A stretch of DNA of 64,000 nt from Balaenoptera acutorostrata (GCF_949987535.1 NC_080075.1:37069769-37133768); one strand, 5' to 3'; shown: positions 1 through 14,581, counted from the stretch's first letter. The notes: generated by a model not told the origin, from the letters alone. Translations and numbers: made by a program.

Positions 1-1883
1 GGAAGTAAATGAATTGACTTGACTACATCTCTTGCCCACCTGATACGCATAAACTCATTACTGCCAAATGTACTTCAATATTATCAAGAGGGGATGGCAA
101 CATATATATTTGACAATGGTTAAAGCGCTGCCTTTATTGTATTTTACATTCGCAAATTAAAACACTTGGTTTGTCGTTACAATTCTTTGTGAAAATCTGG
201 TCTTCACTATACACACAATGAATTATAAATGCCTGCACCAAAACAAAGGATAATCCACGATGCCATCAAATGTATGCCTCTCTTTCTAATTTTGATTTCT
301 AGGGCCCCTGGCCTCCGTAAGAGAATACATGCAGGGGCACACACATACTGTATTTCAAATGGAGATTTTATGTAAGCTTATTTTTATAGTGATTCCAAGA
401 GTAGCTGCTCTGCTTTTTATCTATGCAAACTGGAAATAAAGTAGGCACCCTGCCAGCTCCCTGACAGCAGGCCAGGCCCGGGCTGCCATGGGTAACTCGC
501 ACAATGACATCTAAGGGGTCCAGAAAAGAACCCTGACTAATGGCTTTTGGATTCCTTGTGACCTTTGATCCTCAGTGACTTAGACCAAAATAAATGACCT
601 AATTTCAAGAAACTACATCCAGCCTGTGAACTCTAATGAGTGAGAGAATTTACCCACTAAGCAATGATTCATAGGTATGTGCTATTCATAATAATTCATA
701 ACAAGTCTCTTAGCCCAACTAGAGAGAATATACTTTTCGGATGCTCACTTTTTCCTTGTATGTTATTTGTTGCTTTTCCCTTGTTGCTTTTAATATTTTT
801 TCTTTGTATTTAATTTTTGTCAGTGTGATTAATATGTAACTGGGTGTGTTCCTCCTTGCGTTTATCCTAAATGGGACTCTGCGCTTCCTGGACTTGGGTG
901 ACTGTTTCCTTGGATGCTCACTTTTTAAAACAAATTCATCTTCCAGGATGCTGTGAAATTTGAGAGTGCCCGTGGCAGATAAAGTACACAAGGCAGCGGA
1001 AATGCAAAAGGATTTCCTGGAGCAGACTGAAGTTGGCAAATAGGACTAGGAACAAAAGCATTTCTCCCTCAAATGTATGTATTGTTTCTGTAGATGGTGA
1101 TTCTGTTGCTTCCTTACTGACAAAGGCTACCAGATCTGGAGGTCCAGAGTAGGAATTCGGGAGCCAGTACAAGCACTGAACACACTGCCCTCTCCCCATG
1201 ATAACTTCCATGACTGACTATCATCGCCAAAGCCCTGAAGCCACATGGGGGTGAAGGGTAAGATTCTGTAACATTCAACCTTCACCCATCCTATCACACA
1301 AGTGTACTGTCAACAAGCCCCAAAGAAAAAGTCAGTATATCTGCAGAGTCCTTGATCTATCAGAAGCTTTCTGGGTATTTGAGAGACCCAGTGAAAACTC
1401 TGTGATATTCATTTAGGGCAGTGAAACTACCCTGCATGATACTATAATGGTGGTTACATGTCATACATTTGTCCAAACCCCTAGAATGTACCACACCAAG
1501 AGTGAACCCTGATGTAAACTGTGAACTTTGGGTGACGATGATGGGTCCGTGTAGGTTCATCAGTTGTAAGGAATGTGCCACTCTGGTGGGGACAGGGGTG
1601 TGCTGATAATTGGGGAGGCTCTGCAGGTGTGGGGCAGGAGGCCTACGGGAAATCTCTGTCCCTTCCCCTCAGTTTTGCCGTGAGCCTGAAGCTGCTCTAA
1701 AGCATAAAGTCTAGCTTTTTAAAAACTCTTTGATATTTAAAAGAAAGTTCTTGTACCCTGAAAAAGAACTGAAGTTGGCAGAGGAAAAACCAAACACTTT
1801 AGTCCAAGAGACGTTATAAAAATAATGCGTTAAGTTTCAACATCAGAGGAAAAAAATCCAAGCATTAAAAATCAAAGATGAAG

Positions 1884-2186
1884 GGCTTCCCTGGTGGCGC
1901 AGTGGTTGAGAGTCTGCCTGCCGGTGCGGGGAACACGGGTTCGAGCCCTGGTCTGGGAGGATCCCACATGCCGTGGAGCAACTGGGCCCGTGAGCCACAA
2001 TTACTGAGCCTGTGCGTCTGGAGCCTGTGCTCTGCAACAAGAGAGGCCGCTACAGTGAAAGGCCCGTGCACCGCGATGAAGAGTGGCCCCCGCTCGCCAC
2101 AACTAGAGAAAGCCCTCGCACAGAAACGAAGACCAACACAGCCATAAATAAATAAATAAATAAATGAAGATATGTTTAAAAAAAAA
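1884..2186 (+). mobile_element. CHR-type tRNA-derived SINE, short (cetacean) form
   Basis: A tRNA-like head with a pol III B box (GGTTCGAGCCC) is followed by the internally deleted body and a TAAA-repeat tail that ends in an A run. It is flanked by a perfect 15-bp target-site duplication, AAATCAAAGATGAAG, at 1869-1883 and 2187-2201. It lies antisense to MEIS1. It has more substitutions than the other short copies (for example GCGGGGAACACGGG in the head), so it may be older. Confidence 0.95.
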
Positions 2187-2267
2187 AAATCAAAGATGAA
2201 GAAAAACAGTCATCTTTCCATTTAAAAGCTGTCACCTTGCTTGTGCTCCTCAGATCCTTGCTTTGCA

Positions 2268-2405
2268 AAGTCTGGTCTGTGGACGAGTAGCAGCGAGCTT
2301 GTTCAAAATGCAGAATCTCAGGCCTCAGCCCTCTGAGAATCTCCATGCAAAAAAACATTCCCAGATAATTGGAATGCACACTAAAGTTTAAGAAGCACTG
2401 CTCTG
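2268..2405 (-). mobile_element. MER5-type hAT DNA transposon remnant, minus strand
   Basis: The plus strand reads CAAAGTCTGGTCTGTGGAC, GAGCTTGTTCAAAATGCAG and ends CACACTAAAGTTTAAGAAGC then ACTG. This is the terminal-inverted-repeat layout of MER5A in reverse. Confidence 0.7.
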
Positions 2406-3959
2406 AAGAAGCAAAAGAACCTTCAATTCCATTTCCCAACTTTTTAGATGGTAGACTTTCATTTTTTTAAAGTTACTATTTACACCTCAGTTTAACCTCC
2501 ACATGTGTACATTGTTAAATCTCCTGAGACAGCTTCCAAGGAATGTTGTAATTACTACTGCTATGTTGTACAAAGATTAAAATCAGGAAAATAATCTTCC
2601 ATTTAGAACCTACAGTCATTCTACTTCTCTCCATCATTCCAACCTAGCAACGTTTCCAAGGATTTGGTTCATCACAATATCACCTTTACATACTGATTTT
2701 CAAAACCCAGAGGCAGGCTGGCCCCTGTCTGCTTTGTCACGGGCAAAGAAGGAAGGAATGATTGTCCAAGTTCACTCAGCATAAGAAGGTAAACAGGAGA
2801 ATTCAAGCCAACCCAGCTCTCTTTTTCTGCCACAAAAGGCACCTTCTCCCCAAAGAACCAGCATAATGAGTTCAACCCTCCATTTTATTTTGCTCTGGAA
2901 GCCAGCTTTGGTCCCTGAAACCAGTACTTAAGTACATTTTGCCTTGCTTCTCTTCTCATCTACCTGTCTCTAGTAATCAACAATCCAACACTGGGAGCAT
3001 ATTTCCACCATTTCTCTTGACATTGGTAATGGGAACAATGGATGGGAAAATGCACGCTCTGTGATGCTACCAGAAGGCTGGCCTTCTCATTCTCAGAGGA
3101 TAATACCTACCACTTAGAACATTTCAACAGCCCGAAAATTCCCCATGTTGTGACAATCAACCTATGTGACACGTGATCCATGTTGGTACAAATGTAAAAT
3201 ATAGCATCTAGAGCCCTGGAGATTAACTGAATTCTAATGCCACATTTTAATGGTATTTTACAGATTTTTCCAAAGTCTCTCAGCATCTACCCCTTAATTA
3301 AATCTAATTTGGTTTCCACATAGAGTGTTACGGAGCATAGTCACTTCACGATACATGGAAGCTCGATATACATCATCTTTACCTTCCAACTACAGCCTTA
3401 TGAAGATGTTTTCATGTGGGAACATTCAAAACTGATTTATGATGCTATTGCAACAACTAAGCAACTAATCTTCCAGTATAAATGTATCACCTAAGAACAA
3501 CCTGACTGAAACATATAAATTCCATATATACTTAAAAATATTATTGTCTGTAATGTAATAGGGCAGAATGTTTCAAAGCCTATAACCTTGCATGCAGAAG
3601 CAGTTTTTCAGGCATTAATACTTAAATGGGTCATAGACACCACATCTGTCATTCTGTCCTGAAGTCTATGAGGCAAAACCAAGACTATGCTGGCCTATTG
3701 ATTTTTCTAGCATTTGCTTTAATTTACTTAACCATTGAGAAATCCATCAGTACATAAAGGGCAACTGTCCATTACTGCCTCATTTGCAGACATTCCTTCC
3801 CCTCATTTTTGGTAAATATTTCCCTTACACTGCTATGTGTTTACAGTGTAAAAACGAATTAGGAAAGTGCTCACACCTGTTTCTGTTCAGTAACTGCTGC
3901 ACTGAGGTGTATGTAATGTGCTTAAAGACAGAATATCTAGACATTATTACATCTGTGTG

Positions 3960-4390
3960 CAAAGGGTGGTAAATTAGATCCTAATTACATTAACAGGGAT
4001 TCTGCCTCCCAGCTTAAATTTTACATGAGTACTCTGCAAAAATCCAAAAGCTCTGCAGTGGTTTCTTTATGAGCTGGTGATTACAGCTACTTCCTATGCG
4101 GTCACTAAATATTCTGTTTACAAATAAATGAAGAAGCTTTGAGCCAACTTGCCAGGGTAATAATCTATTTTTTTTCCTCCCCCTCCCTCTTTGCAACAAA
4201 CCCTCGCCCCATATGCATGGCAACAATCAGGAGCCCTGGCTTCATCTAATTACTCCATCTCATAATTTCACAAATTGCTTTGTCACTGGGGAGCCAAGTG
4301 CAAAACACGCTCACAGTGGGATTTCAGGCAGCAGCTTTCATTTACTACTCATTCCTTGTTAAATTAAACACGAAAACACGAGTTGTGTGA
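3960..4390. promoter_or_regulatory. Candidate intron 8 enhancer block
   Basis: This repeat-free block is dense in developmental factor motifs: CTAATTAC (3981-3988 and 4244-4251), POU/SOX/RFX-like ATATGCATGGCAACAATC near 4211-4228, and AAATATTCTGTTTACAAATA near 4105-4124 with a forkhead-like core. It lies about 10.2-10.6 kb beyond exon 8. Conservation was not tested. Confidence 0.35.
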
Positions 4391-6009
4391 AAGAAGTCAA
4401 AAAGAATGCCTGCAAACGAGCCAGACAAGTATATCTCCTATTTACCATTTCTCCAAATACATCGTTGGCAACAGACATTGTGAACAGGAGTATCCCCTTG
4501 CTTGGCTGGCCCATTCCTAGTTCGATATAGCTGCTGCAATAGACCACAGCCGAAAGGTCAAGAGCAAACGGGCTTCTCCAGAAAGTAAGTTTCATCATAT
4601 ATCAACAGAAAGCTTGGGCATATGGTAAAAAATTTGATAGACTCAAGCCCCTCTATTCTTTACTCTTTCTGCTTTCTGAAGTGCCTGGCCATCATCCTCA
4701 TATGAGAACGTGTATCTGTATTAGATGAATGATGTTAAGCCCTTTGAAGGTATAAACAGTATCCCATATTTCCATTCTGGCTAGAAAGAAGGAACCCGAT
4801 TCCACTAATCTTTAAAAGTTCTCCAATGGAAAGATCATCAATCAGGTTCATACGGTATTAGATGTTTTCCTTTTAAGTATTAATGCCCTGCACATTTCTG
4901 AAACACATCAAGATAAATGCTCACCCATCTCACTAAGGGTGTGGGTGGAAGAAAAAGAGTGTACGGTGGGTGACATTACTAGAGGGAGTGAACCTGAGGT
5001 TATACCCCTGGAAGCTGACATTTTTATGTCAACAACTAAACACAGCCACTGGTAATTAAAGGTATTTCTCTGCAGCTCAGGAGCCAGCAGGGTCAGGTAC
5101 AATTTTACACCACAAACCAGTCCTTTATGCATGTAGATTTGCCAGCATTATCTGCACAGGGAGAAGGAGACATTAGCAGCAGCTGTCTCTCTGCCTTTAC
5201 ACTGAAAATTCTATTCATACAGACAGGTGGAGTAATTTAAAAGCCAATGTGGTGCAATTTCGATGTGACTAATGTCACTGCCTACTAAAATGCCACCATT
5301 ACCACTGTTTATGGAAACATTACTAAAATTACATTTTATTCATAAGAATTTTAGGATTCTGGTTATTACTAGCTTTAAAATGATCAGACCTCAGTGTCAT
5401 ACCCCAGAGCGGTGGCTTAATTCTCCAGGCTTTAGCAGCCTTCTTTGCTGAGAAAAGACAGTTGGATTGTAGTTTCAAGAGTAATTGGGGCTGCATAAGC
5501 AGTTTCCCCTATCTCCATAAAGCAAATGAAAGACATAGCTCTTTGGCGTCCTGAACATGTGACAGGCAAAAAATCTTCAAGGAGCTAAATTCTGTGTTCG
5601 AAGGGTTAGTTACGATTTGCATGAGGAAAGATTCCCCAAATCACTATCACACATTGTTAGTGATACACAGGACTAGAGATTTACCTATTTCCATAAGGAA
5701 GGAGGGACAGTTCATGTTTAAAATCTGAAATTCTAACAATGTATAAATGATTACAATTGCAGAAAATATCAATAGCTGCAGCTATGCCTTTTTTATGCAC
5801 AGATATGTTTGGAACAAGAATCTAGATAGGAATGGGCCTTCCTTGACCCCCCGTTACCAATAACCATCAGGTTGCACTATAAAGTTTTATGCCAAACCTT
5901 CTGGCTCTTATTTTATTTAAAAAATACTAATCAGCTAGCTCATGAAATGAGACTGTAATTATACCTTTGAACTCCCATGATGGTGATTTGATTTGCTCTG
6001 TGTTTGGGA

Positions 6010-6200
6010 GGCAACATGGTAAAAAGCACATGGAAATTCAAGGCAAGAGACCCTCCCTGGTTCCCGCTCATCCAGTTCCTAGCTTTTGACCCTGAGAAAA
6101 TTCATTAACTTCTCTCACCTTCATTTTTGTCATCCTGACTACCTTACAGGATTGTCTTAAGAATCCAGTGTATGTGAAAAGATTAAACTACAAAGCACCA
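6010..6200 (+). mobile_element. MIR (ancient tRNA-derived SINE)
   Basis: The MIR order is kept: a start near GGCAACATGGTAAAAAGC, then TTGACCCTGAGAAAATTCAT, CCTTCATTTTTGTCATCC and CTACCTTACAGGATTG. Confidence 0.65.
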
Positions 6201-8218
6201 TAGAGACACATATTATAAGTTTATTTAGCCTTTTGATCAATTTTTTCCTTCAGCTGTTAACAGGACAGAATGATCCAATGTCAAAAGAGCCAAGCAATTA
6301 ATGGATCATTTTTTTTAAAAAACTTGGTAAAAGTAACATTATGTAGGCAGGAGATAATTTCATTTCTTTTAAAAATGAAATCGTCATTTTTGTGGAGTTC
6401 CTCCCCCAAGAAGTTTGGAAACTGACTTTTCTTTAAATAAGGGACAGGAATTATTCCTAAGCTTCTATAAACTGCAATAGAAATTTTCTCCACTCATTGA
6501 TCTTTCTTAGGATGAGTGTTCCTATTAACACCTCCTGGCCTCTGGATGTCCCAAGAACTTCCTAGGACACCGAATTCTCAAAGGTCATTTGCGTCATGGG
6601 AGAGCGCGTGGGCTCTACAGGGATGCTAGCGACAAAGTTAATGTGAAAACAAGACAAAAACTGATCGCAGAATATTAAGAACTGAAAAGCAAAGACACCT
6701 AAATGGTTAAGTTCATATATATTGCCCCATTTTTTTTTCTGGAGAGATAATACCAGGAGGACATTCAAATACAAGCAGTGATTTAAATCAAACAAAGGTC
6801 TCTATTTCAGAAGATTTTGAATAATCGATTATAAAACCAAGTAACTTGTGTCTCATTTGAATATCAACTAACTTAGGGTGCTTGCATTTATAACATCAAG
6901 TTACTTGAGGCCTATCTTTTCTTTAGAGTGTCCAAAGATAGAGCAATACTTCTTGTATTGGGAGCCATACTCCCTGGGCTATAATTTGCTGAGTGAAGGC
7001 ATTTTGCAATAGCAAGAAAACACAAAATCTGAAAGGTCTTTGAAATGTTAGAAAATCGCCTGGCGTAATTCTTCCAGCTACTCCTCTGCTCTTGGAGGCT
7101 GCCCACAGGCCCACCAGGAAGTGGGCGCCTTATCTGAGTGTTCGAGGGCTCTCTCCTGCCTCCTGACACACTGAGCTGAGTATCCAGCCCATTGACGAAA
7201 GCCACCTTTCCCAGGCTCAGGACTCGCAAATGGAAGGACAGGCAGTATTGAAACACCAGCACGTTTGTCCATAGCAGTCATTTTGCTGTAAATCTGCACA
7301 GTTACTATCATTACTACTTTGGAGCCTTAATAAAGCGATTTTTGCTGTCTCATGGCATTCAGTATACCTCAGGTCAGCTTGGCCCATAACCAAGAGGGTT
7401 TCGTGACCATTGCAATGTGGTCTCCACTCTTTGCTTACCCTCTGGCATTGGCTTCCATCAGCAGAAACAGAAAAATTAGAGCCCTGAACATAGCTGTTTA
7501 GGGGATTAAAAGAAGTAAAATGGATCAGTTTTTCCCACCAGGATTGGTACGGATGGCAGGGTTTCAGAGAGATTTCTCTTATAGAAAAATGCCCAAGTAC
7601 ATAGGGACATATATGTACACAGAGTCATAATCACACTTCCATAAGAAAGACTGAGATGTGATGAGGATATTTCCAGTTAAGTCAAAGTCTGCTAAATTCC
7701 ATGACATATACATTTACTTCCACTGGCAAAACAACCAATCAGCCAAACCAAACCAAAACACTGGAATCCTTCCTAAAACAAAACCACTGGATTGTCTGTC
7801 CATCAAACCTTCATTCTTTAAACCAAAGTACCTTCACTAGGAATCTTAAACACTGAGAAAGTAAAAAGCCAAACTTACGTCATATAAAATTCCTAAGGAT
7901 TAGGCTGAGTTAGTTTAAAAATTACCCTCACACATATGTACGTGATGCTCTAATTTTAATCTGAAAGATAAATTGAGGAGGAGCAGTTTCATATTCATTG
8001 ACTGAGTTTAGCGTTTTATCTTCAAAAATGTATCATCACTAAGAGGTATCAGAAGACAGGACATTGATATATGCGTTGAAGTGTAAACGGCTAGCTAGTT
8101 TTCCAACAGTTATGTGCATGGGCAACCATCAACTTAATAAACTGTGCTTACATGGGCACTTCTGTTTTGAACCTAATCCTTCATTGAATCAACCCGATTA
8201 AGAGTATATCAGAAAACC

Positions 8219-8493
8219 TGGGCTTCCATGGTGGCGCAGTGGTTAATAATCCACCAGCCAAGGCAGGGGACACAGGTTCGATCCCTGGTCCGGGAAGATC
8301 CCACGTGCCTCGGAGCAACTAAGCCCATGTGCCACAACTACTGAGCCTGCGCTCTAGAGCCCGTGAGCCACAACTACTGAAGCCTGCATGCCTAGAGCCC
8401 GTGCTCCCCAACAAGAGAAGCCACCGCAGTGAGAAGCCCGGGTGCAGCAGCAAAGAACCAACGCAGTGAAAAATAAATTAAAAAAAAAAAAAA
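8219..8493 (+). mobile_element. CHR-type SINE, long-body form, partly deleted
   Basis: The body keeps two CCACAACTACTGA(A) units, which marks the long form. The 3' body is shortened before the A-rich tail. A perfect 19-bp target-site duplication (starting AAGAGTATATC) lies at 8200-8218 and 8494-8512. Antisense to MEIS1. Confidence 0.94.
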
Positions 8494-8512
8494 AAGAGTA
8501 TATCAGAAAACC

Positions 8513-11500
8513 AAACAACGATGTATTTTTAACTTAGCCTTGGAAACAAAAGGACAATTTTAGAATAAGCTGACAAATTGCCAGCCAGACGCTACAAATG
8601 TCCCTTATATAAGGCACCAACCATCACTGAAATGAACAAACCATTTGACTGAGCACAAAAATCTCAATCACACCCCGAAATTCATAGAGCCCCAATCAGA
8701 GTTCATCTGCTTAAGAGTCCTACGCACCTGGATAAATGAACAATTTTAAAGTTGGACTTTTGTTTTTACTTTTGATTGTTTTTTTCCCCCATGCCTCCTC
8801 GTCAAGGGACTGTAATTCCCCCAGGTCAGAGGTGCATACCTAGGATGGGGAAGAAAGGCTGGGGCACAGGGAAGGAGGTGTGTGGGAGGCTGGGAGGGAG
8901 CTCTGCCAGGTCACTAATGGCCTCTGGGGCAACAACTTGGAGAGCAGGCTGATGCTTCGCCTTTGATCTTCTAATTCACAATGATCATTAGTATTAACTC
9001 TGATTCTTCTGGGTGAAGAATTCCAGCTGTAGCCTTTTCAGTTTACCTGACCTAAGAAAATTCATCACCCATCCCATTAGGATTTCAATAACCAGCTAAG
9101 AAAAAGAAAAAGGCAGTTGCCCCAGAATCTAGAAACCACTCGCTTCATTATTAAAACAGGGTCTATATGATGTATATTACAGAAGAATTAGGGCATTCCA
9201 ACATTACCTCCAAGTCATTAAATAATCTATTCCATTTTCCTCCTGAAACAGATGACTCCCAATTGGGTAAAAGATATTCAGAGTCCTATCTAATCAAAGT
9301 TGAAATATGCTATCTCCAAAGTAGCAGAGATCTTTTAAAAGTAAGATAGAGAGATCTGTCATCTAAGCCTGTATTAATTTCGGCAAAGCCAAGATCTGAC
9401 CATCATCATGACTAAAGCCTGCGAAGATGACTGGTAACCTCGTGTAAGAAAAAAAAGTAAGAACTGTGAAGATATTCTTCTTATGTATTTCAGAGAGCTC
9501 ATTTTTGATATGGGACATGTGCATCTGAAAGGAAAAAAAAATCTTCTCACTCCTTCATACTAGTTTTCAAGTATCTTAATTTAATAAGGTATCTGTAGAT
9601 ACCACATAATGAAAAAAGGATCAAAGTTAGCTGCCATCTCCACAAGCCACCCTCCTTGGCTCAGGCGTATGAACACGGAGGACTAGTTAGGACTGTCTTT
9701 CCCAAACACTTGGCACTACCCTGATTGACGTTTTAGGCCAAAGTTCAAAAATATAGTCTTCCTGCCTTGCTACCTTCTTAGAACTAATGGCAGCTGAAGA
9801 ATGCTAACTGGTAAGGCACAGTAGGAATAGTCACTGTTAAAACTGGCAAAGAATAGAGGTGAGGGATAGGAGGAGATATAGAAATGGGAGGAGAGGAGCA
9901 AATTCCGTCTGCTACCTAACTATGTGCCTCTGTACTAATCCTCCTCTCTGTGTCTGCCTTTTGACTTTCCACTCACCTTGATCAACAAAATGGGTTATCT
10001 GGATACCAATGAGAAGTACTTTTTCATTCTAACAATAATTCAGAATGTTTAGAAAGCAGTTCTTCCAAAATTGCAGGCAGAGATTTGATACTAAGATGTC
10101 TCCACCAGATCTTGTTACCAAAAGCAAAAACCAATGAAACAACATCTGTCTCTTCTAGAGCATTCAATTCCCAATTCAATTCCATTTACTCCATTCTTAA
10201 GAGTGGCGGACCCGCAGGGCACTTTTCATCTAATAGTGTTTCTATGGCAACGCCATTCTCAACCTGGAAGATTCTACAACCCCTCACTTTGGCTTTATCC
10301 ACATTGAGAGGAAAGTCTTATAAATCAGAAATTGAGACATAAATTTCGCTACAGAAAAAAAAAAATAGTATTTTACAGGCTAGAAGTTGAAAGAAAGAAA
10401 ACAAAATCAAATGGCAAAATGTGTATATAACCTAGAAACAAAGTTTGTCTCTATAGTACCCAATGGGATCCTCAAGGTCAGTGAAAGGATGAAGAATCCA
10501 AGAGAATGTGAATGAAAGTCAATTCACCTTCAGGATCACCTCTCCTACTGGTCAATGCTGAATGAGTCACACCTTGAATGGTTTCTTCACCTGAATTTGC
10601 AGGTATGCATTTGAACAACCTCAACTCTCCTTAACTTTTCAGGATTCCTAGAGTACACAAGCTCCATGCAGGAAAATATGTCACTGCGTATTTTAAATGA
10701 GAACCATATTAACCCCTTTTCTATTTAGATTATATTTAAAATTGCAATATGTTAGGGTAGGAAAACAAAAAGAAAAAAGACCCTTGATTCTTTACCTTAA
10801 ACATTGTATTTATTCCTTCTCTTCATTTTTACTAGCCCTTAGGCAGATATCTCTGTAACGCTATGTAGCAAAATAACCAGTAATATGCAAACCACATCCA
10901 GCTTAAACATTATGACATAGCAGGTTATATTTACAGCTGGAATAATGCCCTTAGGAAGGAAAAAAACTCTTGATGTGGCATATGCCCCTGAACTGATCGT
11001 GACTCTATAGTGACTCACACCCAAATATTAAGTACTTTCTAATTGTTTGCAGTAATTTGTCTTCAGGCAAATGCAAGCATTTCTATTAATACATCCTTTT
11101 TATTTTCTTTCGAATTCTCTCTCATTATCTAAATAATGTCAGTCATTCTTTTCAATTCCAGGGAATAGTTTCTTTTAGGAGAACTTCTCTAGTTATCAAA
11201 ACTGGCAAAGGTTCAACTAAGTCTAAGCTGGAAATTCACATCACTGAAATTTCCTTTTACCCCATAATCACCAAAGTTTAAAACCCGTTTCCTTTTTCTT
11301 TTGTTGTTTTTATTATACACAAGTATGTCCAGTTTAGCTTGCTAGAGACTGTGAGTCCAAAAAATGAAGCTTTAGTTCTCTCTTTGGAGTAGTAAAATGT
11401 GCTACTGATTAAATCTACCTATGACCAACTACAGAAAGGCACATTTTTCTTATGCAGCTGGGGTGCAAATCCAGAAAGGTTTTTTTATTCAGGGCCTATT

Positions 11501-13879
11501 CTACTCCTCTAACAAACAAATGCTGAAAGCCCTTTCAAAGGCAGCTTTTTTTAACTGAATAAACTCAATGAAAAGATTGACCCATTTATTTGAAAAAGAA
11601 AAAAAGATAGCAATTTGCTTTCCAAAAGGTGTATGAGGTTTTATAATATACCTTTGGCATTTAAAAAATTAGTTTTTTTACAATTTGCTAATAAATTGTG
11701 ATTGCTATTGTTTTAATTAGCCAGAGCTTCAGTTGCTCTTTTATATTTAGCAAGATTTCAGAAAGGATCTCCTGGATAAGTTGCATTAATCATATAGCAA
11801 GAATGTGATCATCTAAAATTTGTACACAGTCTTCCAAATGAATTGTGCATCCCTAAAGACCTCTCAGAATTTGAAATAAATGTGCTAAAGAATTAATACT
11901 GAGATAACAGTAGTTACTTACATTTGGACAAATAATAATAAAACTCTCTTTATACGTTTTCTCATAGTATTTATTATAATCGGCTCTTGACTATAAGTAT
12001 CACCTGAACAGTTTATGCATTCTTTCAAGAAGTATAATGAGACAAGGAGAAGGCTGTTCCTTGTAACTGGAAATCTATCTACTCTTGCAATTGGAGAAGA
12101 GGGACAGAAGGGAATCTTTCTCATTGGAAGAAGGAAAGGGGGAGAAAATTTAAATATATCTCCTCACTTTGCTTTTTAGATGATATTATGAGAGCTTCTG
12201 CTTTTTAGAGACCATTATCATTATCAATATTTTTGCATAAGCAGATGGCAGTGGAGTGGGGAAGGAGGGTGGAAATACCCAATGGAAACCAGGAGACAAC
12301 GTCTATGAGCATTCTTAGAATGCCAGGGAGACATGGACAAATGGGTTTCCCCTCTCAGGGTAGTGGTACAGGCCAGCACCGACCCTCAAACTGAAGGAAA
12401 TTAGCCGGACCTCAAAAAATCAGACAGTTCATGAATAATTTCTGTTGCAACTGCCCCAATAATATATGGACCACAAAAAGCATTGCAATGCAGGTAAAGT
12501 CATGCTGGCTGTTAAAAAGCATTTTGTTGTTGTTGTTCTTTGGGGTTTTTTTTAAGAAAATAATATAGCTCTTGGCAAGGTTCTTCACAAGGGTATGACC
12601 TAGAAAACCAGGAAATCTGGTGGATGAATAAAAGAACTTGCTTCTTCTCTCCTGATTCTGTCTGAATCAATATTTGATTATATTTTATTCAGGGGCACCT
12701 CAGCTTCGAGTGAAGCCAAAACTCCTTTGCAGATTGAAATGGAGGCTGACGAAGTCTACCTTTTTTTTTTTTCTGTTAGTATAGGAAATAGAGTTTGGTT
12801 GTGACTTCAGGGTCAACCTGATTTTGTCCCCTCCCCCCACTCATCCTCAGGTTAGATCAGGTTAGCTGGTTGGCTCCAGTGATGAAATATCAGCACGGCT
12901 GCATCAGCACTTTTGCCCCATTGTCACTTCTTATCTCCCGCTGACTTTAAATGCCGTGCTATTTATTTTTCATGCTATGCCCTCTAGACCCTAGTCCTTC
13001 CCCTCCCATTCAGTGGTGGGCAATAATCCTCAGCAGCAAACTTGCACAAAGCAGATCTCAAACTATCCACGTAAATGCAACAAGTGTCAGGCAAGTAATG
13101 GCACCCGAATCAGGTTTCAGGTCAACCTAACGTGATGTTAAAATCAGCTAAACCATCTACATCTTCAACTAACTGCCAGTATTAACCATCCCTAAAGCTG
13201 ATTCCAAAACTATCAGCATAATCTAGTTACTGTTTGGAATCGTGGTGGGAAGAAGAAAAGGAAAGAAACTATTTTTTAGTTAGTCCTGCCGCTCTCGGTT
13301 TTTATTTTATTTAGGGATGCTGGAAAATCTGGATTAATTTATAGCCTCGAGTATTATTGGGGGCACAGCCTCTGTCCAGAGGAGCTGAACCAGCTTGGTC
13401 TCCCACATCCTCTCTTTGTCTCCCTGTATCAATATAAGTCACTGAGGAACATGGCTTTGAAAGTGGGTGAGGATGTGAGGGTCAACAGGTCTGGACACAT
13501 GAGTGACAATGCAGAATTAACTTTGATACTGAAGAAAATCAAATGACTTTAAGAAAAGCCAACTATGCTAAGAATAGTAACATAAAAGGTTTGCTCCTAA
13601 CATTTCTTTCAAAAAACAAGATTTTTAACATTCATTCATTTTAGGCTAGTCTATGCTACGGCCTGTCTAAATTTGTCCTTCGTCCCTAACGTTGAAAGTA
13701 CCCCTGGCCAACAATTTTGTTGATTTTTAATATATTATTTTACCCATAAATTTTCATTTCATCTTCTTCCTTAGATGTCATTAAATCAGTACGCACTTCC
13801 AAAAATATCCGCCAAAATATTATGATTATAAATATTTTGAACATGAAATCCATTCAGAACAATAACCAAACAAAACAAA
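8513..13879. other. Unique AT-rich intronic sequence
   Basis: No repeat was recognised in 5.4 kb. CTTTGATCT (TCF/LEF type) occurs at 8961-8969 in a stretch that also has CTAATTC and ATGATCATTAG. TAATTA-rich sequence is dense near 11640-11760. No open frame of interest. Confidence 0.6.
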
Positions 13880-14260
13880 TCCCTCGGTGGCATAAAGCCC
13901 CAAATCTCCAGTTTCTCACATCTCCAGGAGAATTCCTGCAGTGAAAACAGCAATACTCACACAGACAATATAAACTGTTACTTGGCTTGAAAAGTCACAA
14001 GGGACTACACAGGAAGAGCTGACTCTATATTGCTGTTTTCCTTTGCAGTTCTAAATACAGGGACAACTTTCACTGTGCAGCTCCGACTCAGATGAACGTT
14101 TTGTAATGGCAGCCAGTGCATTCAAACCACTTCAGAGCAAATTATGTGAGCAACCTGCCATTGCAACAAGATTTACATTTTTGCAGACCATTCGCCATAA
14201 AGGTGCACGAAAGCACTGGAAGAAATTAAGTCCTCCTCTCTGGGGTTTGTCTGACTTTGT
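13880..14260. promoter_or_regulatory. Candidate conserved block just downstream of exon 8
   Basis: It is repeat-free and starts 330 bases into intron 8. It contains a RUNX-like AAACCAC (14117-14123), AAATTATG and a paired-type spacing of AT-rich cores. A further TGATTTATGA (14482-14491) lies closer to the exon. This call is by composition and motifs only. Confidence 0.25.
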
Positions 14261-14581
14261 TCTTAGTGGGACCTGGTTCTAGGTACTTATGAGTCGCACT
14301 GAGAAAAGCAACATCATTAGCATAACATACTTAAAGTCACAAGTGCACATGAACTCCTAAACCTTATAACTTACAAAAGTGAGCAAAATCGCAATAGCAA
14401 AACTTCAAATAAAACTCCTAATTTGGGGTATGGATCTAGGAAACAAGTGCTAACACCTCTGTAAGAACTGTGGGCACACAGTGATTTATGAAATATTCCA
14501 AGTCCAGAGGGATCATTTTTTCCCCCTTTTTTTCTACCAAAACTGGTTCATTGTCCATATTTAGTTTACATATGTCATTTA

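Noticed and set aside
1900..1960. tRNA-like head with pol III B box, repeated at every SINE
   Set aside because: This is the promoter of a tRNA-derived SINE, not a functional tRNA gene; no clover-leaf with a normal anticodon arm was supported.
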